Assembly (NCBI GenBank): GCA_015654795.1
Contig: JAATGF010000155.1
Location: 1 to 51,649 of the forward strand
DNA length: 51,649 nt
Source of the DNA: Bacteroidales bacterium
Lineage (GTDB): Bacteria > Bacteroidota > Bacteroidia > Bacteroidales > Prolixibacteraceae
Direction: 5' to 3'
The notes under the pieces are model-generated. The model was not told the DNA's origin. It saw nothing but the letters and a program-made list of their open reading frames with translations, and ran no database searches. This document shows, in pieces, positions 42,577 through 51,649 of the stretch. Numbering within the stretch: position 1 is the stretch's first letter; each line of letters opens with the position of its first letter. The translations under genes and the position numbers were made by a program.

Positions 42577-43680
42577 TTATTTGGCATCGAGTAAATAAAA
42601 TGCACCTTCCGTAACAATCTCTTCATCGCCTCTTAATCCTGATTTCAGAATTACCCGTTCGTTATCGGTTCCCGAAGTTTCGATCAATCTTTTCATATAA
42701 CCATTACTACTCGTTTTCACGAATACAAAACTGCTCTCCTCCATCTGTAAAACTGCGCTTGCCGGAATGAGAATTGAATTATCGGCCTTTTCAGTAAACT
42801 GGACGGTAGCATACATTCCGGGTTTCAGATTACGTCCTTTGTTCTCACATTCAACAAAAACCTCAACGGAGCGGGTCTCTTCATCCAGTATCTCACTAAT
42901 ATGATATACTATTCCGGGGATGGTAAGACCTGGTATTCCAGCTACAGCAACCTCCACCTCGTCAGATTCGTGTACATTGTTGACATCTTTCTCCTTTAAT
43001 TGTCCAACCACCCACACTTTACTCAATTCTGCTACCAGCGCTACCGGACCGGCATCTTCGCGCAGGTACTGTCCAATCACGATATTATCAGCGATAACCT
43101 CTCCGGCTATAGGCGAACGAACGATCAACGGCTGACCCAGAACCATTTCATCAGGATTGACATGATAAACATTAAGGCTGGCAATCGAATTTTCGTAGGT
43201 TCTTTTGCCTAGTTCAAATGCAACCTCAGCTTCTTCCATATCTTTCTGAATGCCAACACCATTCTTTAATAAATCTTGTTGACGGTGCAGATTTTTTTCA
43301 GTAAGTTGCATCTCCTGCTTTGACTGATAATACGCCTTTCCGGCTTCAAAAAACGAAGGTGAACTAATCGCAAATATTGGAGCATTTACGCTAACACGCT
43401 GTCCTAATTTTATAAACGATTTAATGATCCGACCGGCAAATGGCGAGGCAATCTGAGCATAATTGTTGGGAATTGCCTTCACAATACCCGAGGCGGACAA
43501 CTTATGTCTGTAAGGAGCCGAACTGATGCGAGTTGTTTTGATTTTATCCCGAAGATTAGAGTTTCCGGGGATTATAATGGTGTCACTTTTGAGAATAAAA
43601 TTCCCTGGCGGCACAGAAACATTATTGCTTTGGCATGAAATAATTAACCAGGCAATGCAAATATACATTAAACGCTTCAT
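42577..43680 (-). CDS. RND efflux periplasmic adaptor (CzcB/CusB-like lipoprotein)
   Basis: A protein of about 367 residues from ATG 43680; the frame is open 15 codons further up but MKRLMYICIAWLIISCQSNN is an evident lipoprotein signal with lipobox LIISC, so this start is preferred. Barrel-sandwich hybrid domain halves are at IASPFAGRIIKSFIKLGQRV and VRSPIAGEVIADNIVIGQYL, with a helical hairpin between them (QSKQEMQLTEKNLHRQQDLL). The C-terminal beta-barrel has GMYATVQFTEKADN. It links pump and channel across the periplasm. Histidine-rich metal-binding tails are not present. Confidence 0.92.
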   Translation of the reverse strand: MKRLMYICIAWLIISCQSNNVSVPPGNFILKSDTIIIPGNSNLRDKIKTTRISSAPYRHKLSASGIVKAIPNNYAQIASPFAGRIIKSFIKLGQRVSVNAPIFAISSPSFFEAGKAYYQSKQEMQLTEKNLHRQQDLLKNGVGIQKDMEEAEVAFELGKRTYENSIASLNVYHVNPDEMVLGQPLIVRSPIAGEVIADNIVIGQYLREDAGPVALVAELSKVWVVGQLKEKDVNNVHESDEVEVAVAGIPGLTIPGIVYHISEILDEETRSVEVFVECENKGRNLKPGMYATVQFTEKADNSILIPASAVLQMEESSFVFVKTSSNGYMKRLIETSGTDNERVILKSGLRGDEEIVTEGAFYLLDAK

Positions 43681-43792
43681 TATTAATATCTTTTGAAATG
43701 CACAATCATCCGACCTGCCATCCATTGAAACTTGGCAGACGATAACTAACTTCAGTAAAATAAATTACTGCTTCAAAACCAAAAAAAGCATT

Positions 43793-44164
43793 TCAAAAAG
43801 GGGGAGCACGCAGAGAATAGGTACAATAACTGCTTAACAAGCTATAGCCACCAGTCGTAGGTTCGACTTGTATTTCGCACAGCAGAAATCTGAAGATTAA
43901 TGCGCCAAACGTAATCGAAACAGCTGTTGTGAAGAATACGGATAATAACTGAATGAGTAACAACTGTTTCTCACTATGCGGCAGATTTGTTGAGTCTTTA
44001 CCGTTGTCTGAATTGAAAGGATGGGAGTGAACAATCGTGACCCCGTTGATAATGTGGCTGTGGAAAAATAGGGTGATACTCCCGTAATACCCAATAAAGA
44101 GAAATAACAGAAGATATCTGAATGTTTTACTTGCCCAATATTTAAACTTCAAACCGAACCGCAT
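43793..44164 (-). CDS. Small membrane protein with a histidine motif, leader of the efflux operon
   Basis: A protein of 123 residues that I recognise as a type often placed before CzcCBA-like pumps in Bacteroidota, but without a named function. Two hydrophobic segments (about residues 17-35 and 70-95) flank an exported loop with HSHIINGVTIVHSHPF, four histidines suited to metal binding. The C-terminal YSLRAPPF is a conserved-looking tail. It starts the operon, 113 bp upstream of the adaptor start. A role in metal sensing or capture in the periplasm is inference. Confidence 0.7.
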   Translation of the reverse strand: MRFGLKFKYWASKTFRYLLLFLFIGYYGSITLFFHSHIINGVTIVHSHPFNSDNGKDSTNLPHSEKQLLLIQLLSVFFTTAVSITFGALIFRFLLCEIQVEPTTGGYSLLSSYCTYSLRAPPF

Positions 44165-44705
44165 TTACCGAAGGATTTGGCAGCAAAGATAATCTTCTCC
44201 CCAACATATTACATTAATAATAGTTTAAGGATATAATAATTCCTTTACAATCTAAATCTTAAGTGATGGGAATAAATAAATGTCTTTTGCCAATACGGGA
44301 TTGCCGAACGCTCAAAGCACGTGCACTTTAAATACATATTCATCATAATTCAAACATACAGCCCGGATGGGTTTGCTCCATATTTCCCTCGTATTTGGTT
44401 CATCCCTGCTCTCTATCTGCTCTATGTTTGCTCTATGTTTGGTCCATATCAAGTCTGGTATCAGATCCTATACCCGCATTGTATCCACAAACAAAGATTT
44501 TTAATGACTAATGCCATAATGACTTTTTCAATGACGGCGAAGCCAACGACCTTTTCAATGACTTTTTCAATGACGGCGAAGCCAATGACCTTTTCAATGA
44601 CTTTAATGACTCATTTCATCGCCCCATCGCCTTTTCTCCCTGTTCCTTACTTGTGCAAATACGACATTACTTTATTCCTCACACTTAGTACCTGCAATTA
44701 TAATT
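44165..44705. other. Intergenic region between the efflux operon and ftcD
   Basis: No credible gene; an ORF at 44321-44806 is translated repeat. The region near 44165-44260 should contain the efflux-operon promoter, but I see no clear TTTG/TAnnTTTG pair. From 44265 it is composite repeat copy 3. Confidence 0.65.
44265..44642. repeat. Composite dispersed repeat, copy 3, with short CGCC array
   Basis: Its order of parts matches copy 2: GAATAAATAAATGTCTTTTG, CAGCCCGGATGGGTTTG, CTGCTCTATGTTTGCTCTAT units, TATCAGATCCTATACCCGC, CACAAACAAAGATTTTTAAT, two GACGGCGAAGCC units, then CATCGCCCCATCGCC at 44617. Confidence 0.85.
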
Positions 44706-46394
44706 CTACCAGGAATTTAGTTTCCCCCGTACAACAGACTGAATCATTTCACATCGGGTTTTTACCTGACTATCAAGCAACTCAGCTTCACCGAGTATTT
44801 GCCTGATCGATTCCTTATCACCAAAACCTGAAGCATTCGTCAAAATATTCAGATAAGCTCCCGAGACTGCAGTACTTGCGCATAAAGCGCCCACTCCTGC
44901 ATCAGTCACCGAATTGGGATTACCAATTTTAGCCATTGCCTCAATTATTTCCATTGAATTATATGATAATTGCATTACCCTGAATGGAATTTCAATGGCA
45001 TTTTTCGTTGCTGCCTGAATCGCATTTTTGCGAATAGTAATTTCCGCTGAAGATTCCTTAGGCAATTTGAATGCCTCCATAATCTGATTAAAAGCCTCAG
45101 TATCTTTGTCTGCCAACTTTAATAATTCTTCATAGATCACTTTCCCCTTCTCAGCCCATTGCGAAAACTCCTCCCAGCAATGATCCCAGCCTCTTTTATG
45201 TGAAGTAAGATTTGCCACCATTGTACCAAGCGCCGCTCCCATCGCGCCAACATAAGCAGCAACAGATCCACCGCCTGGTGCGGGAGAATCGGAAGCTGTC
45301 TCATGAACAAATTCAGATAGTGAAAGATCAATCAACTTATTGTCTTTATCTTCAAGGAAATACTCAATGATTCTTTTACCAGGATCAAAAGGTGCCAGTT
45401 CGTCGAGGCCTAAAGATTTCACAGCAATCTTAATAATTTCATGGTCGGGAATTCCAATAGAGCGGTGCTGCTTTTGGAGAAAATACTTTCCGGCATCAAG
45501 CATTGCTTGCAAAGGAATCATCCCAATTAACTCTGAACCGGTGACCCTAATTCCACGATCACGCGCCCTTTCACACACTTCGTCGAAAGCCTGATGAACG
45601 GATGTTATCGTTATATCCGTCAGATTAATAGATATTTGCGCAATTCCATACTCTTTAATAAACCAACCGATAGCTCTTACCTTTTTCAATGTTCCCGGAA
45701 TCCTTATCGGCTCACCATTTTCGTCTGTGACGATTTTCCCCGTTATCGGATCTCCTTCCCTTTTGACACGACCTGCTTCACGGATATCAAAAGCAATAGA
45801 ATTAGCCAGTCGCACTGAGGTTGTATTCAAATTAACATTGTATGCAATCAGAAAATTTCTTGCCCCGATTGCTGACGCGCCCGATCTCTCATTAAAAACT
45901 GCCGGACCGAAATCGGGTTGCCATTCAGCAGTCTTCATCTTCTCCGCCAACCCCTCGTATTCACCGGCCCTGCAATTGGCTAAACTTCTTCGTTTTTCTT
46001 CAAAGGCCGCAAATTCATAACAATAAACAGGAATATTTAACGCATTACCGACACGTTTCGCAAGTTTTCGGGCATATTCAACCGTTTCTTCCATCGAAAT
46101 ATCCGAAATCGGAACAAGCGGGCAAACATCCGTAGCCCCAAATCGGGGATGTTCTCCTTTGTGATAACGCATATCAATCAATTCCGAGGCCCGCTGAATT
46201 GCTCTGAAAGCGGCTTCGACAACTTGCTCAGGTTCACCTACAAAAGTGACGACAGTCCGGTTCGTTGCATAACCGGGATCAACATTAAGAAGCCTGATTC
46301 CTTTTACACTTTCGATGACATCGGTAATCTGTTTTATAATTGAAAGATCACGCCCTTCCGAAAAATTTGGTACGCATTCGATAATTTGTTTCAT
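44706..46394 (-). CDS. ftcD: Glutamate formimidoyltransferase / formimidoyl-THF cyclodeaminase
   Basis: It transfers the formimino group of N-formimino-glutamate to tetrahydrofolate, then deaminates the product to 5,10-methenyl-THF: the last step of histidine breakdown here. The protein has 562 residues. The formimidoyltransferase domain (1 to about 330) starts IIECVPNFSEGRDLSIIKQI and has YHKGEHPRFGATDVCPLVPI. The cyclodeaminase domain (about 350-562) has SPAPGGGSVAAYVGAMGA and NPNSVTDAGVGALCAS. This fused form is the same as the animal enzyme and common in Bacteroidota. It is the last gene of the hut operon, 106 bp after hutI. Confidence 0.96.
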   Translation of the reverse strand: MKQIIECVPNFSEGRDLSIIKQITDVIESVKGIRLLNVDPGYATNRTVVTFVGEPEQVVEAAFRAIQRASELIDMRYHKGEHPRFGATDVCPLVPISDISMEETVEYARKLAKRVGNALNIPVYCYEFAAFEEKRRSLANCRAGEYEGLAEKMKTAEWQPDFGPAVFNERSGASAIGARNFLIAYNVNLNTTSVRLANSIAFDIREAGRVKREGDPITGKIVTDENGEPIRIPGTLKKVRAIGWFIKEYGIAQISINLTDITITSVHQAFDEVCERARDRGIRVTGSELIGMIPLQAMLDAGKYFLQKQHRSIGIPDHEIIKIAVKSLGLDELAPFDPGKRIIEYFLEDKDNKLIDLSLSEFVHETASDSPAPGGGSVAAYVGAMGAALGTMVANLTSHKRGWDHCWEEFSQWAEKGKVIYEELLKLADKDTEAFNQIMEAFKLPKESSAEITIRKNAIQAATKNAIEIPFRVMQLSYNSMEIIEAMAKIGNPNSVTDAGVGALCASTAVSGAYLNILTNASGFGDKESIRQILGEAELLDSQVKTRCEMIQSVVRGKLNSW

Positions 46395-46454
46395 TCCTCT
46401 AAAATTTAAGTTCTAATAAAGACTCATCCCGATTTGTCTTACCTTTTAAATCCA

Positions 46455-46560
46455 TTTCTCCCTATCACCTTATCGCCTCACCGCCCCATCTCCCTATCAA
46501 TCACTCCATCGCCCCATCTCCCTTTCGCCCCATCGCCTTTTCCTTTCTCTCTCCTCTTTT
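46455..46560 (+). repeat. Low-complexity CGCCCCATC array overlapping the hutI 3' end
   Basis: C-rich units CACCTTATCGCCTCACCGCC, CCATCGCCCCATCTCCC and CGCCCCATCGCC on the plus strand. On the minus strand about 45 bases of it are translated as the end of HutI. Confidence 0.88.
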
Positions 46561-47778
46561 CCAAACCACCGAAGGCTTCAGACTCCCTTGATTATAAAGA
46601 ATCTCACGATAATCGGATATGGGGAAACCAATAATATCAGCTAAATGCCCCGATTTTAAAATACCCCGATCACTCAAACCAAGTGCCGCTGCGGCTCTGA
46701 AAGTGACGCCAGCCAACGATTCAGCCATTGTCATTTTCTCAAAGATACCCAAAATTGCGGTTTGCATCAAAAGATCACCCATCGGTGCCGAACCCGGATT
46801 CCAATCTGAACCGATCGCAAGAGAACAATCAGCATCTAATAACTTTCGTGCCGGAGCAAACTGGTAACCCAAACCCAATGAAGACCCTGGAAGAGCAACC
46901 GGAATCACATTTGATGCGGCCAGCAACCTGATTTCCTGACTCCTAATCACCTCAAGATGATCAACAGAAAGTGCACCCAACTCACAGGCAAGCGAAACCC
47001 CACCTGCCGAAAATTGTTCTCCATGTATGACGAGATCAAAGCCCAATTTCTTTGCTTCGTTCAGATAAACCCTTGCTTCATCTGTTGTAAATGCGCCATT
47101 ATCGATGTAAATATCAATCCGTTTAGAGAGCCCTCTTTTCATCACTTTCGGAAGTAGCTCATTAACAACACACTCCAAATATTCACTGGAAGAGCCATTA
47201 AAATCGCCAGGCTTAATATGTGCAGCCAGGCAAGTTGGAATCAGATCAACCGCGAGGTTTTGATTTACTTTCCCGATCACCTCAAGAAGTTTAATCTCAC
47301 CCCCAGTATTTAAACAATAGCCACTTTTTACTTCAATGGTTGTCACACCATTTTTAAGATGTGTGTTTGCATGTTTGGTGAGAATAGCTTCAAGTTCCAA
47401 AGCACTTGCTGCCCTTGTTTTGGCAACAGTATCCCCAATTCCCCCTCCGCTTTTGGCAATCTCGGGATAACTCTTCCCTGCTAACCGAAGCGAATAATCC
47501 CTGGCGCGGCTTCCGGCCCAGCAAATATGGGTATGTGGATCAACCATACCCGGCATTGCTACCATCTCACCATCAATCTGCTCAATGATTGCATTGTGAC
47601 CGCTGAACTCCTTGAAGAGCAATTCGAAATCCCCTATTCTCACAATTTTCCCCTCACTCACAACCACTCCTCCGTTTGGAATGATTTCAAGTTGACGATT
47701 ATTCACACTCCCCTTCAATAGAATTTTGTCCATCGTTAGAAGCTGAGTAAATGGGCCGATTATTTTAGTTTTTAGCAT
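46501..47778 (-). CDS. hutI: Imidazolonepropionase, with a repeat-derived C-terminus
   Basis: It opens the ring of 4-imidazolone-5-propanoate to N-formimino-L-glutamate. The protein has about 425 residues from ATG 47778; ATG 47787 is an alternative. Metal-dependent amidohydrolase signature: MPGMVDPHTHICWAGSRARD, the HGEQFSAGG His, DHLEVI, and IGSDWNPGSAP with the catalytic Asp. After the normal end SVVWKRGERK the last residues EKAMGRKGDGAME are encoded by the low-complexity array, so the gene appears to have lost its stop and runs into the repeat. The catalytic part is complete. Confidence 0.94.
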   Translation of the reverse strand: MLKTKIIGPFTQLLTMDKILLKGSVNNRQLEIIPNGGVVVSEGKIVRIGDFELLFKEFSGHNAIIEQIDGEMVAMPGMVDPHTHICWAGSRARDYSLRLAGKSYPEIAKSGGGIGDTVAKTRAASALELEAILTKHANTHLKNGVTTIEVKSGYCLNTGGEIKLLEVIGKVNQNLAVDLIPTCLAAHIKPGDFNGSSSEYLECVVNELLPKVMKRGLSKRIDIYIDNGAFTTDEARVYLNEAKKLGFDLVIHGEQFSAGGVSLACELGALSVDHLEVIRSQEIRLLAASNVIPVALPGSSLGLGYQFAPARKLLDADCSLAIGSDWNPGSAPMGDLLMQTAILGIFEKMTMAESLAGVTFRAAAALGLSDRGILKSGHLADIIGFPISDYREILYNQGSLKPSVVWKRGERKEKAMGRKGDGAME

Positions 47779-47840
47779 GATTTGCAATTGATTGAATAAA
47801 TGTTAATCAAAAATAATCAATCCATTCTGAAATATGTTTT

Positions 47841-49514
47841 TTATTTAAAACCAAGATTAAACTTCTTCATATTCTCTTGTGCTTCAGGGTATCCCGCATC
47901 ATTGTGCCTGAAGATTCCCATCGCAGGATCGTTGTACAGCACCCGACGAATACACACCTCTGCCCTTTCGGTTCCATCGGCAACAACCACCATTCCGGCA
48001 TGTTGGGAATATCCCATTCCAACTCCTCCACCATGATGGAAGGAGACCCATGTTGCGCCACCCCCCGTGTTCGCCATCAAATTCAAAAGTGGCCAGTCCG
48101 AAACGGCATCGCTTCCGTCCTTCATTTTTTCCGTCTCCCGGTTCGGCGAAGCTACTGAGCCACAGTCAAGATGGTCGCGTCCGATGACAATCGGGCCTTT
48201 TACTTTTCCCTCTTTCACAAGATTGTTGAACAGTACCCCTGCCTTTTCACGTTCGCCCATTCCCAGCCAACAAATTCGGGAGGGAAGTCCCTGGAATTCG
48301 ACTTTTGATTCAGCCTTAACCAACCAGCTGATCATATGTTTATTCTCTGGAAATGCCTCAATCAAAGCATGATCAGTGATTCGAATATCTTCAGGATCAC
48401 CCGATAAGGCCACCCAACGGAAAGGTCCTTTTCCCTCGCAAAAGAGGGGACGAATAAACTTGGGAATAAATCCGTCGAAATCAAACGCATTTTTTTCACC
48501 GCCTTGTTTGGCCATCTCCCGAAGGTTATTCCCGTAATCGAACACAATACTACCCTGCCGCTGCATTTCGAGCATAAAACCGACATGCCGGGCCATACTA
48601 TTCATTGACAACCCTTTATATCTGACAGGATCACTTTTCCGAAGGGCTTTTGCCTCGTTTAACGTAAGATCATTCGGAACATATCCGTGCAAAGGATCAT
48701 GGGCAGAGGTTTGATCGGTAACAACATCGGGAATTATTCCATCAGTCAGCAACTGCCCGAGCGTATCGCCAATATCGGCCACAAGTCCGACCGAGATGGC
48801 CTCCCCTTTCTCTTTTGCATTCATAACCATAGCGATAGCCTCGTCATAGGAATATGAAATATGATCAATATATCCCGAATTTACCCTCTTTTTTATCCGC
48901 TCAGGATCTACATCTACCCCGAGGAACGTGGCGCCCGCCATTGTAGCTGCCAAAGGCTGAGCTCCGCCCATTCCGCCGAGTCCACCCGAAACGAACAATT
49001 TATGTTTCAGGTCACCCTTAAAATATTTCTCGCCGCACGCTACAAAAGTCTCGTAAGTTCCCTGCAGAATTCCCTGTGTTCCGATATATATCCAACTTCC
49101 GGCTGTCATTTGGCCATACATCATTAACCCTTCCGTTTTCAGTTTTTCAAAGTGATCCCATGTTGCCCAGGCCGGGACAAGATTGCTGTTTGCTATAAAT
49201 ACCCGTGGAGACGTGGGATGCGTTCTCACAATTCCCACTGCTTTGCCCGATTGAATCAACAAACTATGATCTTCATCCAGTTCGAGCAGACATTTAATGA
49301 TTTGAAGCAATGCCTCAGGATTTCGCGCCGCCTGTCCCGTTCCGCCATAAACGACAAGCTCCTCAGGATTTTCGGCAACCTGGCGATCGAGGTTATTAAG
49401 CAGCATCCTCAGTGGCGCCTCGGTCTGCCACGATTTTGCATTCAGCAAACTCCCTGTCGGGGCCTTATAATCAGGGTGAGTGGCGTATTTCTTAATAAAT
49501 TCCGAATAATTCAT
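47841..49514 (-). CDS. hutU: Urocanate hydratase
   Basis: It hydrates urocanate to imidazolonepropionate with a tightly bound NAD. The protein has 557 residues, normal length. Motifs: [39 protein letters not shown] for NAD binding, [16 protein letters not shown], and the C-terminal [20 protein letters not shown] and [20 protein letters not shown], with the catalytic Cys in DHLDCGS. The start overlaps the hutH stop by 23 bp, so the two are probably translated together. Confidence 0.97.
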   Translation of the reverse strand: MNYSEFIKKYATHPDYKAPTGSLLNAKSWQTEAPLRMLLNNLDRQVAENPEELVVYGGTGQAARNPEALLQIIKCLLELDEDHSLLIQSGKAVGIVRTHPTSPRVFIANSNLVPAWATWDHFEKLKTEGLMMYGQMTAGSWIYIGTQGILQGTYETFVACGEKYFKGDLKHKLFVSGGLGGMGGAQPLAATMAGATFLGVDVDPERIKKRVNSGYIDHISYSYDEAIAMVMNAKEKGEAISVGLVADIGDTLGQLLTDGIIPDVVTDQTSAHDPLHGYVPNDLTLNEAKALRKSDPVRYKGLSMNSMARHVGFMLEMQRQGSIVFDYGNNLREMAKQGGEKNAFDFDGFIPKFIRPLFCEGKGPFRWVALSGDPEDIRITDHALIEAFPENKHMISWLVKAESKVEFQGLPSRICWLGMGEREKAGVLFNNLVKEGKVKGPIVIGRDHLDCGSVASPNRETEKMKDGSDAVSDWPLLNLMANTGGGATWVSFHHGGGVGMGYSQHAGMVVVADGTERAEVCIRRVLYNDPAMGIFRHNDAGYPEAQENMKKFNLGFK

Positions 49515-51084
49515 GGTTCTCGTTTTTAAGATTGATTTTCAATTTCTTAGCAGCATTCCCGGAAACGGTTACCAACGTTTTATTTTTGACCAGATCGATC
49601 GCCTTATTCATTTCTTCCGACATAATGTGATCCGATTCAGCAAAAGGAATTGTCTGTCTGACAAAACGATGGCACTCATCAATTATCCCGCCCGATTTAA
49701 GTGGTTTCCTGAAATCAAAACCTTGTGCCGCGCAGAAAAGTTCAATTCCCAGTATTTTCTCAAGATTGTCAATTACCATAAGCGCCTTACGTCCACTGAT
49801 CGAACCCATACTCACATGGTCTTCCTGCCCAAGTGATGTGGGAATACTATCAGCGCTGGCGGGAAAGCATAAACTCTTATTTTCGCTGACCAATGCGGCA
49901 GTTGTATATTGAGGAATCATAAACCCGGAGTTTAATCCGGTTTCACGCATAAGTAGCTTAGGCAATCCTTCAATCGTATCATTTAAAGATAAATAGATAC
50001 GTCGGTCGGCAATATTACCCAATTCGGCGGCTGCAACCGTGACGTAATCGAGCGCCATGGCCAAAGGCTGACCATGAAAACTTCCCCCGCTAATCGAACG
50101 TCCGTCCTCCAGAATAATCGGATTATCCGTAACCGAATTCAACTCAATGTTTAACAGCTCTTTCAGATGAAGCCATGCATTCCGTGAGGCTCCGTGTACC
50201 TGAGGAATACACCTTAGCGAATAGGGATCCTGAAGCCGTGAACAATTTCTATGCGAATGCACAATTTCAGAATTGCCAATAAGCATCCTCATCCGCCCGG
50301 CAACATATATAATCCCCTGGTAAGGTCTTAACGCATGTAATTCAGGGGAAAAGGTCTTCACGGAACCAAGCATCGCCTCAAGATTCATTGCCGCAATCAG
50401 ATCGGCATTATCGAGGCAGTTCTGCAATCGCTCTATCACTTTAACTGCATGTGCTGCAATAAATTGTGTCCCGTTAATTAAGGCAAGTCCCTCTTTTGCC
50501 CCCAATTCTAAAGGCTCCATTCCGAATTTCTTCAAAAGATCTGCCATACCGGTCACTTTACCTTTATAGTAAACCTTCCCGTTTCCCGTTAGCGGAAGAA
50601 AAAGATGAGCCAGCGGAGCCAGATCGCCCGAAGCGCCAACCGAACCCTGCGACGGAACTACAGGTATAATATCCTGATTGATATGCCACATAATCCGATC
50701 AAGGGTTTTCATCTCAATACCTGAATAACCTTTCGCCAGGGCATGTACCTTTAGAATCATCATCAGTTTGGCAATCTCAAGGTTAATTGGGTCACCAACA
50801 CCCACACTATGACTCTTTAATAAATTGAGCTGCAGCTTTTTGGTATCACTCTCAGAGATAATCGTCGTACAAAGCGGACCGAAACCGGTATTGATTCCAT
50901 AAACGATTTCATGGTTGGAAACGATGTCATCAACGATTTTACGACTTTTCGCAATCCTTTCCGCCGCCAGTGGACCTACTGATCCGATAACTTTACCGGA
51001 CGCAAGTTGGAGCGCCAGGCCAACAGTAAGTATATCTTCTCCAAAGTTGAAAGAATTTCGGCCCTTTGTATCTATTTGCCTCAT
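49492..51084 (-). CDS. hutH: Histidine ammonia-lyase
   Basis: It removes ammonia from histidine to give urocanate and commits it to degradation. The protein has 530 residues, a little longer than the usual 500-510. The sequence [20 protein letters not shown] holds the A-S-G that cyclises to the MIO prosthetic group (residues about 149-151), and [10 protein letters not shown] with its catalytic Tyr is near residue 61. NGTQFIAAH and SVTDNPII are further conserved sites. It is the first gene of the operon, followed with overlap by hutU. The C-terminal 20 residues are Lys/Asn-rich and may be an extension. Confidence 0.97.
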   Translation of the reverse strand: MRQIDTKGRNSFNFGEDILTVGLALQLASGKVIGSVGPLAAERIAKSRKIVDDIVSNHEIVYGINTGFGPLCTTIISESDTKKLQLNLLKSHSVGVGDPINLEIAKLMMILKVHALAKGYSGIEMKTLDRIMWHINQDIIPVVPSQGSVGASGDLAPLAHLFLPLTGNGKVYYKGKVTGMADLLKKFGMEPLELGAKEGLALINGTQFIAAHAVKVIERLQNCLDNADLIAAMNLEAMLGSVKTFSPELHALRPYQGIIYVAGRMRMLIGNSEIVHSHRNCSRLQDPYSLRCIPQVHGASRNAWLHLKELLNIELNSVTDNPIILEDGRSISGGSFHGQPLAMALDYVTVAAAELGNIADRRIYLSLNDTIEGLPKLLMRETGLNSGFMIPQYTTAALVSENKSLCFPASADSIPTSLGQEDHVSMGSISGRKALMVIDNLEKILGIELFCAAQGFDFRKPLKSGGIIDECHRFVRQTIPFAESDHIMSEEMNKAIDLVKNKTLVTVSGNAAKKLKINLKNENHELFGIY

Positions 51085-51419
51085 AATATTTTAGTAGAAT
51101 TAGTTGCGAAATTTTACCGTTAGTTTCCGACGGTTTAATTTTAGTCTAATCGTACGAATTATTTACAGATCTACAAATGACAAAAGCCGTGATAAACCAA
51201 CTTCTAAAATTAATCAGACTAATCAGATGTCCTGTTCCCAATATTATGCCCGCCGATAAATTGCAATAAAATACAGCAATATTTACGTCGCGGGATTTAC
51301 GGATCACATTGAATTGTTGTGGAGATTTATAAACGTGAATCTTTGATCAATAAAAATGACTCGTTTGATACGACACGGACCTTTTCAGGTAAAGAATTTA
51401 TTGTTTTGAACCCTACCTG
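51085..51419. other. Region upstream of hutH
   Basis: No gene. It should contain the hut promoter; a weak TAAAATTTC (minus strand, near 51107) resembles a -7 element but lacks the final G. No operator or riboswitch was recognised. Confidence 0.4.
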
Positions 51420-51645
51420 ATATAGAGCAGGGAAATGGAATGATGGGGCAATAAGGCGATAGGGAGCAAGGGCGATAGGGAGAAGGAGAGATGGAGAGAC
51501 AGAGGGAGTGTCATTAAAAAGGTCATTGAAAAGGTCATTGGCTTCGCGCCGTCATTAAAAGGTCCAGACTCGATATGGACCAAACAAGAACCAAACATAG
51601 AGCGGGTATAGAGCAGGCATAGAGCAGGTGCTTTCCGTTCCCGAA
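51420..51645. repeat. Composite dispersed repeat, copy 4, reversed
   Basis: Read on the minus strand it has the same part order as copies 2 and 3: CTCTAT minisatellite units (51575-51640), the AATGAC/GACGGCG units (51505-51560), then the C-rich array (51432-51505). Here the plus strand shows the G-rich orientation, with GGGGCAATAAGGCGATAGGG. The copy reaches the window edge. Confidence 0.8.
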
Positions 51646-51649
51646 TAAA

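Noticed and set aside
44321..44806. 161-residue plus-strand ORF
   Set aside because: It consists of composite repeat copy 3 (TFSMTFSMTAKPMTF from AATGAC units) and the antisense of the ftcD end.

Overview
The window looks like a chromosome segment of a Bacteroidota bacterium, probably Bacteroidales or Marinilabiliales-like. This is inference from gene content: a GldA-type ABC ATPase, the long three-domain IspG, TAnnTTTG-type promoters, S23 four-helix-bundle proteins, a complete hutH-hutU-hutI-ftcD operon and typical Bacteroidota polysaccharide genes. No rRNA, tRNA or CRISPR array was recognised. Apart from the hut operon, the metal-efflux operon and ispG, everything substantial is on the plus strand.

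Layout. (1) 1-3044: a gene end cut by the window edge, a decayed IS1595-type transposase, and an IS4-type element at 1106-2581 with perfect 16-bp inverted repeats and a perfect 10-bp target duplication. (2) 3045-15925: an extracellular polysaccharide locus, visibly AT-rich to about 11.2 kb. It holds a WbsX-like protein, two hexapeptide acyltransferases, three GT4 glycosyltransferases, a pyruvyl transferase paired with an F420-dehydrogenase-beta-like protein, a beta-helix protein, a GT26 transferase and the priming polyprenyl-phosphate sugar transferase. No Wzx flippase or Wzy polymerase is present. (3) 15926-21147: a repeat-rich junkyard. It contains an IS200-like REP-associated transposase (RAYT) with terminal hairpins, two short internally deleted derivatives of it, a 240-bp MITE-like family, a 345-bp direct duplication around the RAYT, a stray 168-bp gmd fragment, an AlbA/ATPase regulator and an antitoxin-like ORF. 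(4) 21148-29122: nucleotide-sugar genes gmd and fcl (GDP-L-fucose), a nucleotidyltransferase-GHMP kinase fusion, vanZ-like, rmlA and rmlC, interspersed with repeats. (5) 29600-38096: housekeeping genes: PBP1A, ispG (minus), gldA and metK with a Bacteroidota promoter and a candidate SAM-II riboswitch. (6) 38194-44164 (minus): a CzcCBA/Cus-type metal-efflux operon led by a small His-rich membrane protein. (7) 44706-51084 (minus): histidine degradation to glutamate, in the order of transcription hutH, hutU, hutI, ftcD.

The most unusual signal is a family of low-complexity arrays built on units like CGCCCAAT and CCCCATCGCC. They lie between genes as part of a larger composite repeat, but also inside open reading frames: one array makes about 30 extra residues in Gmd, two oppositely oriented arrays make about 50 residues in Fcl, and one supplies the last residues of HutI. 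Immediately after gmd and after fcl sit two near-identical S23 four-helix-bundle genes, each bracketed by the same arrays in inverted orientation (G-rich on the left, C-rich on the right). The regular order array-in-gmd, S23, arrays-in-fcl, S23 suggests an undescribed repeat-and-S23 cassette. That is an inference from arrangement; no mechanism can be proved from sequence alone.
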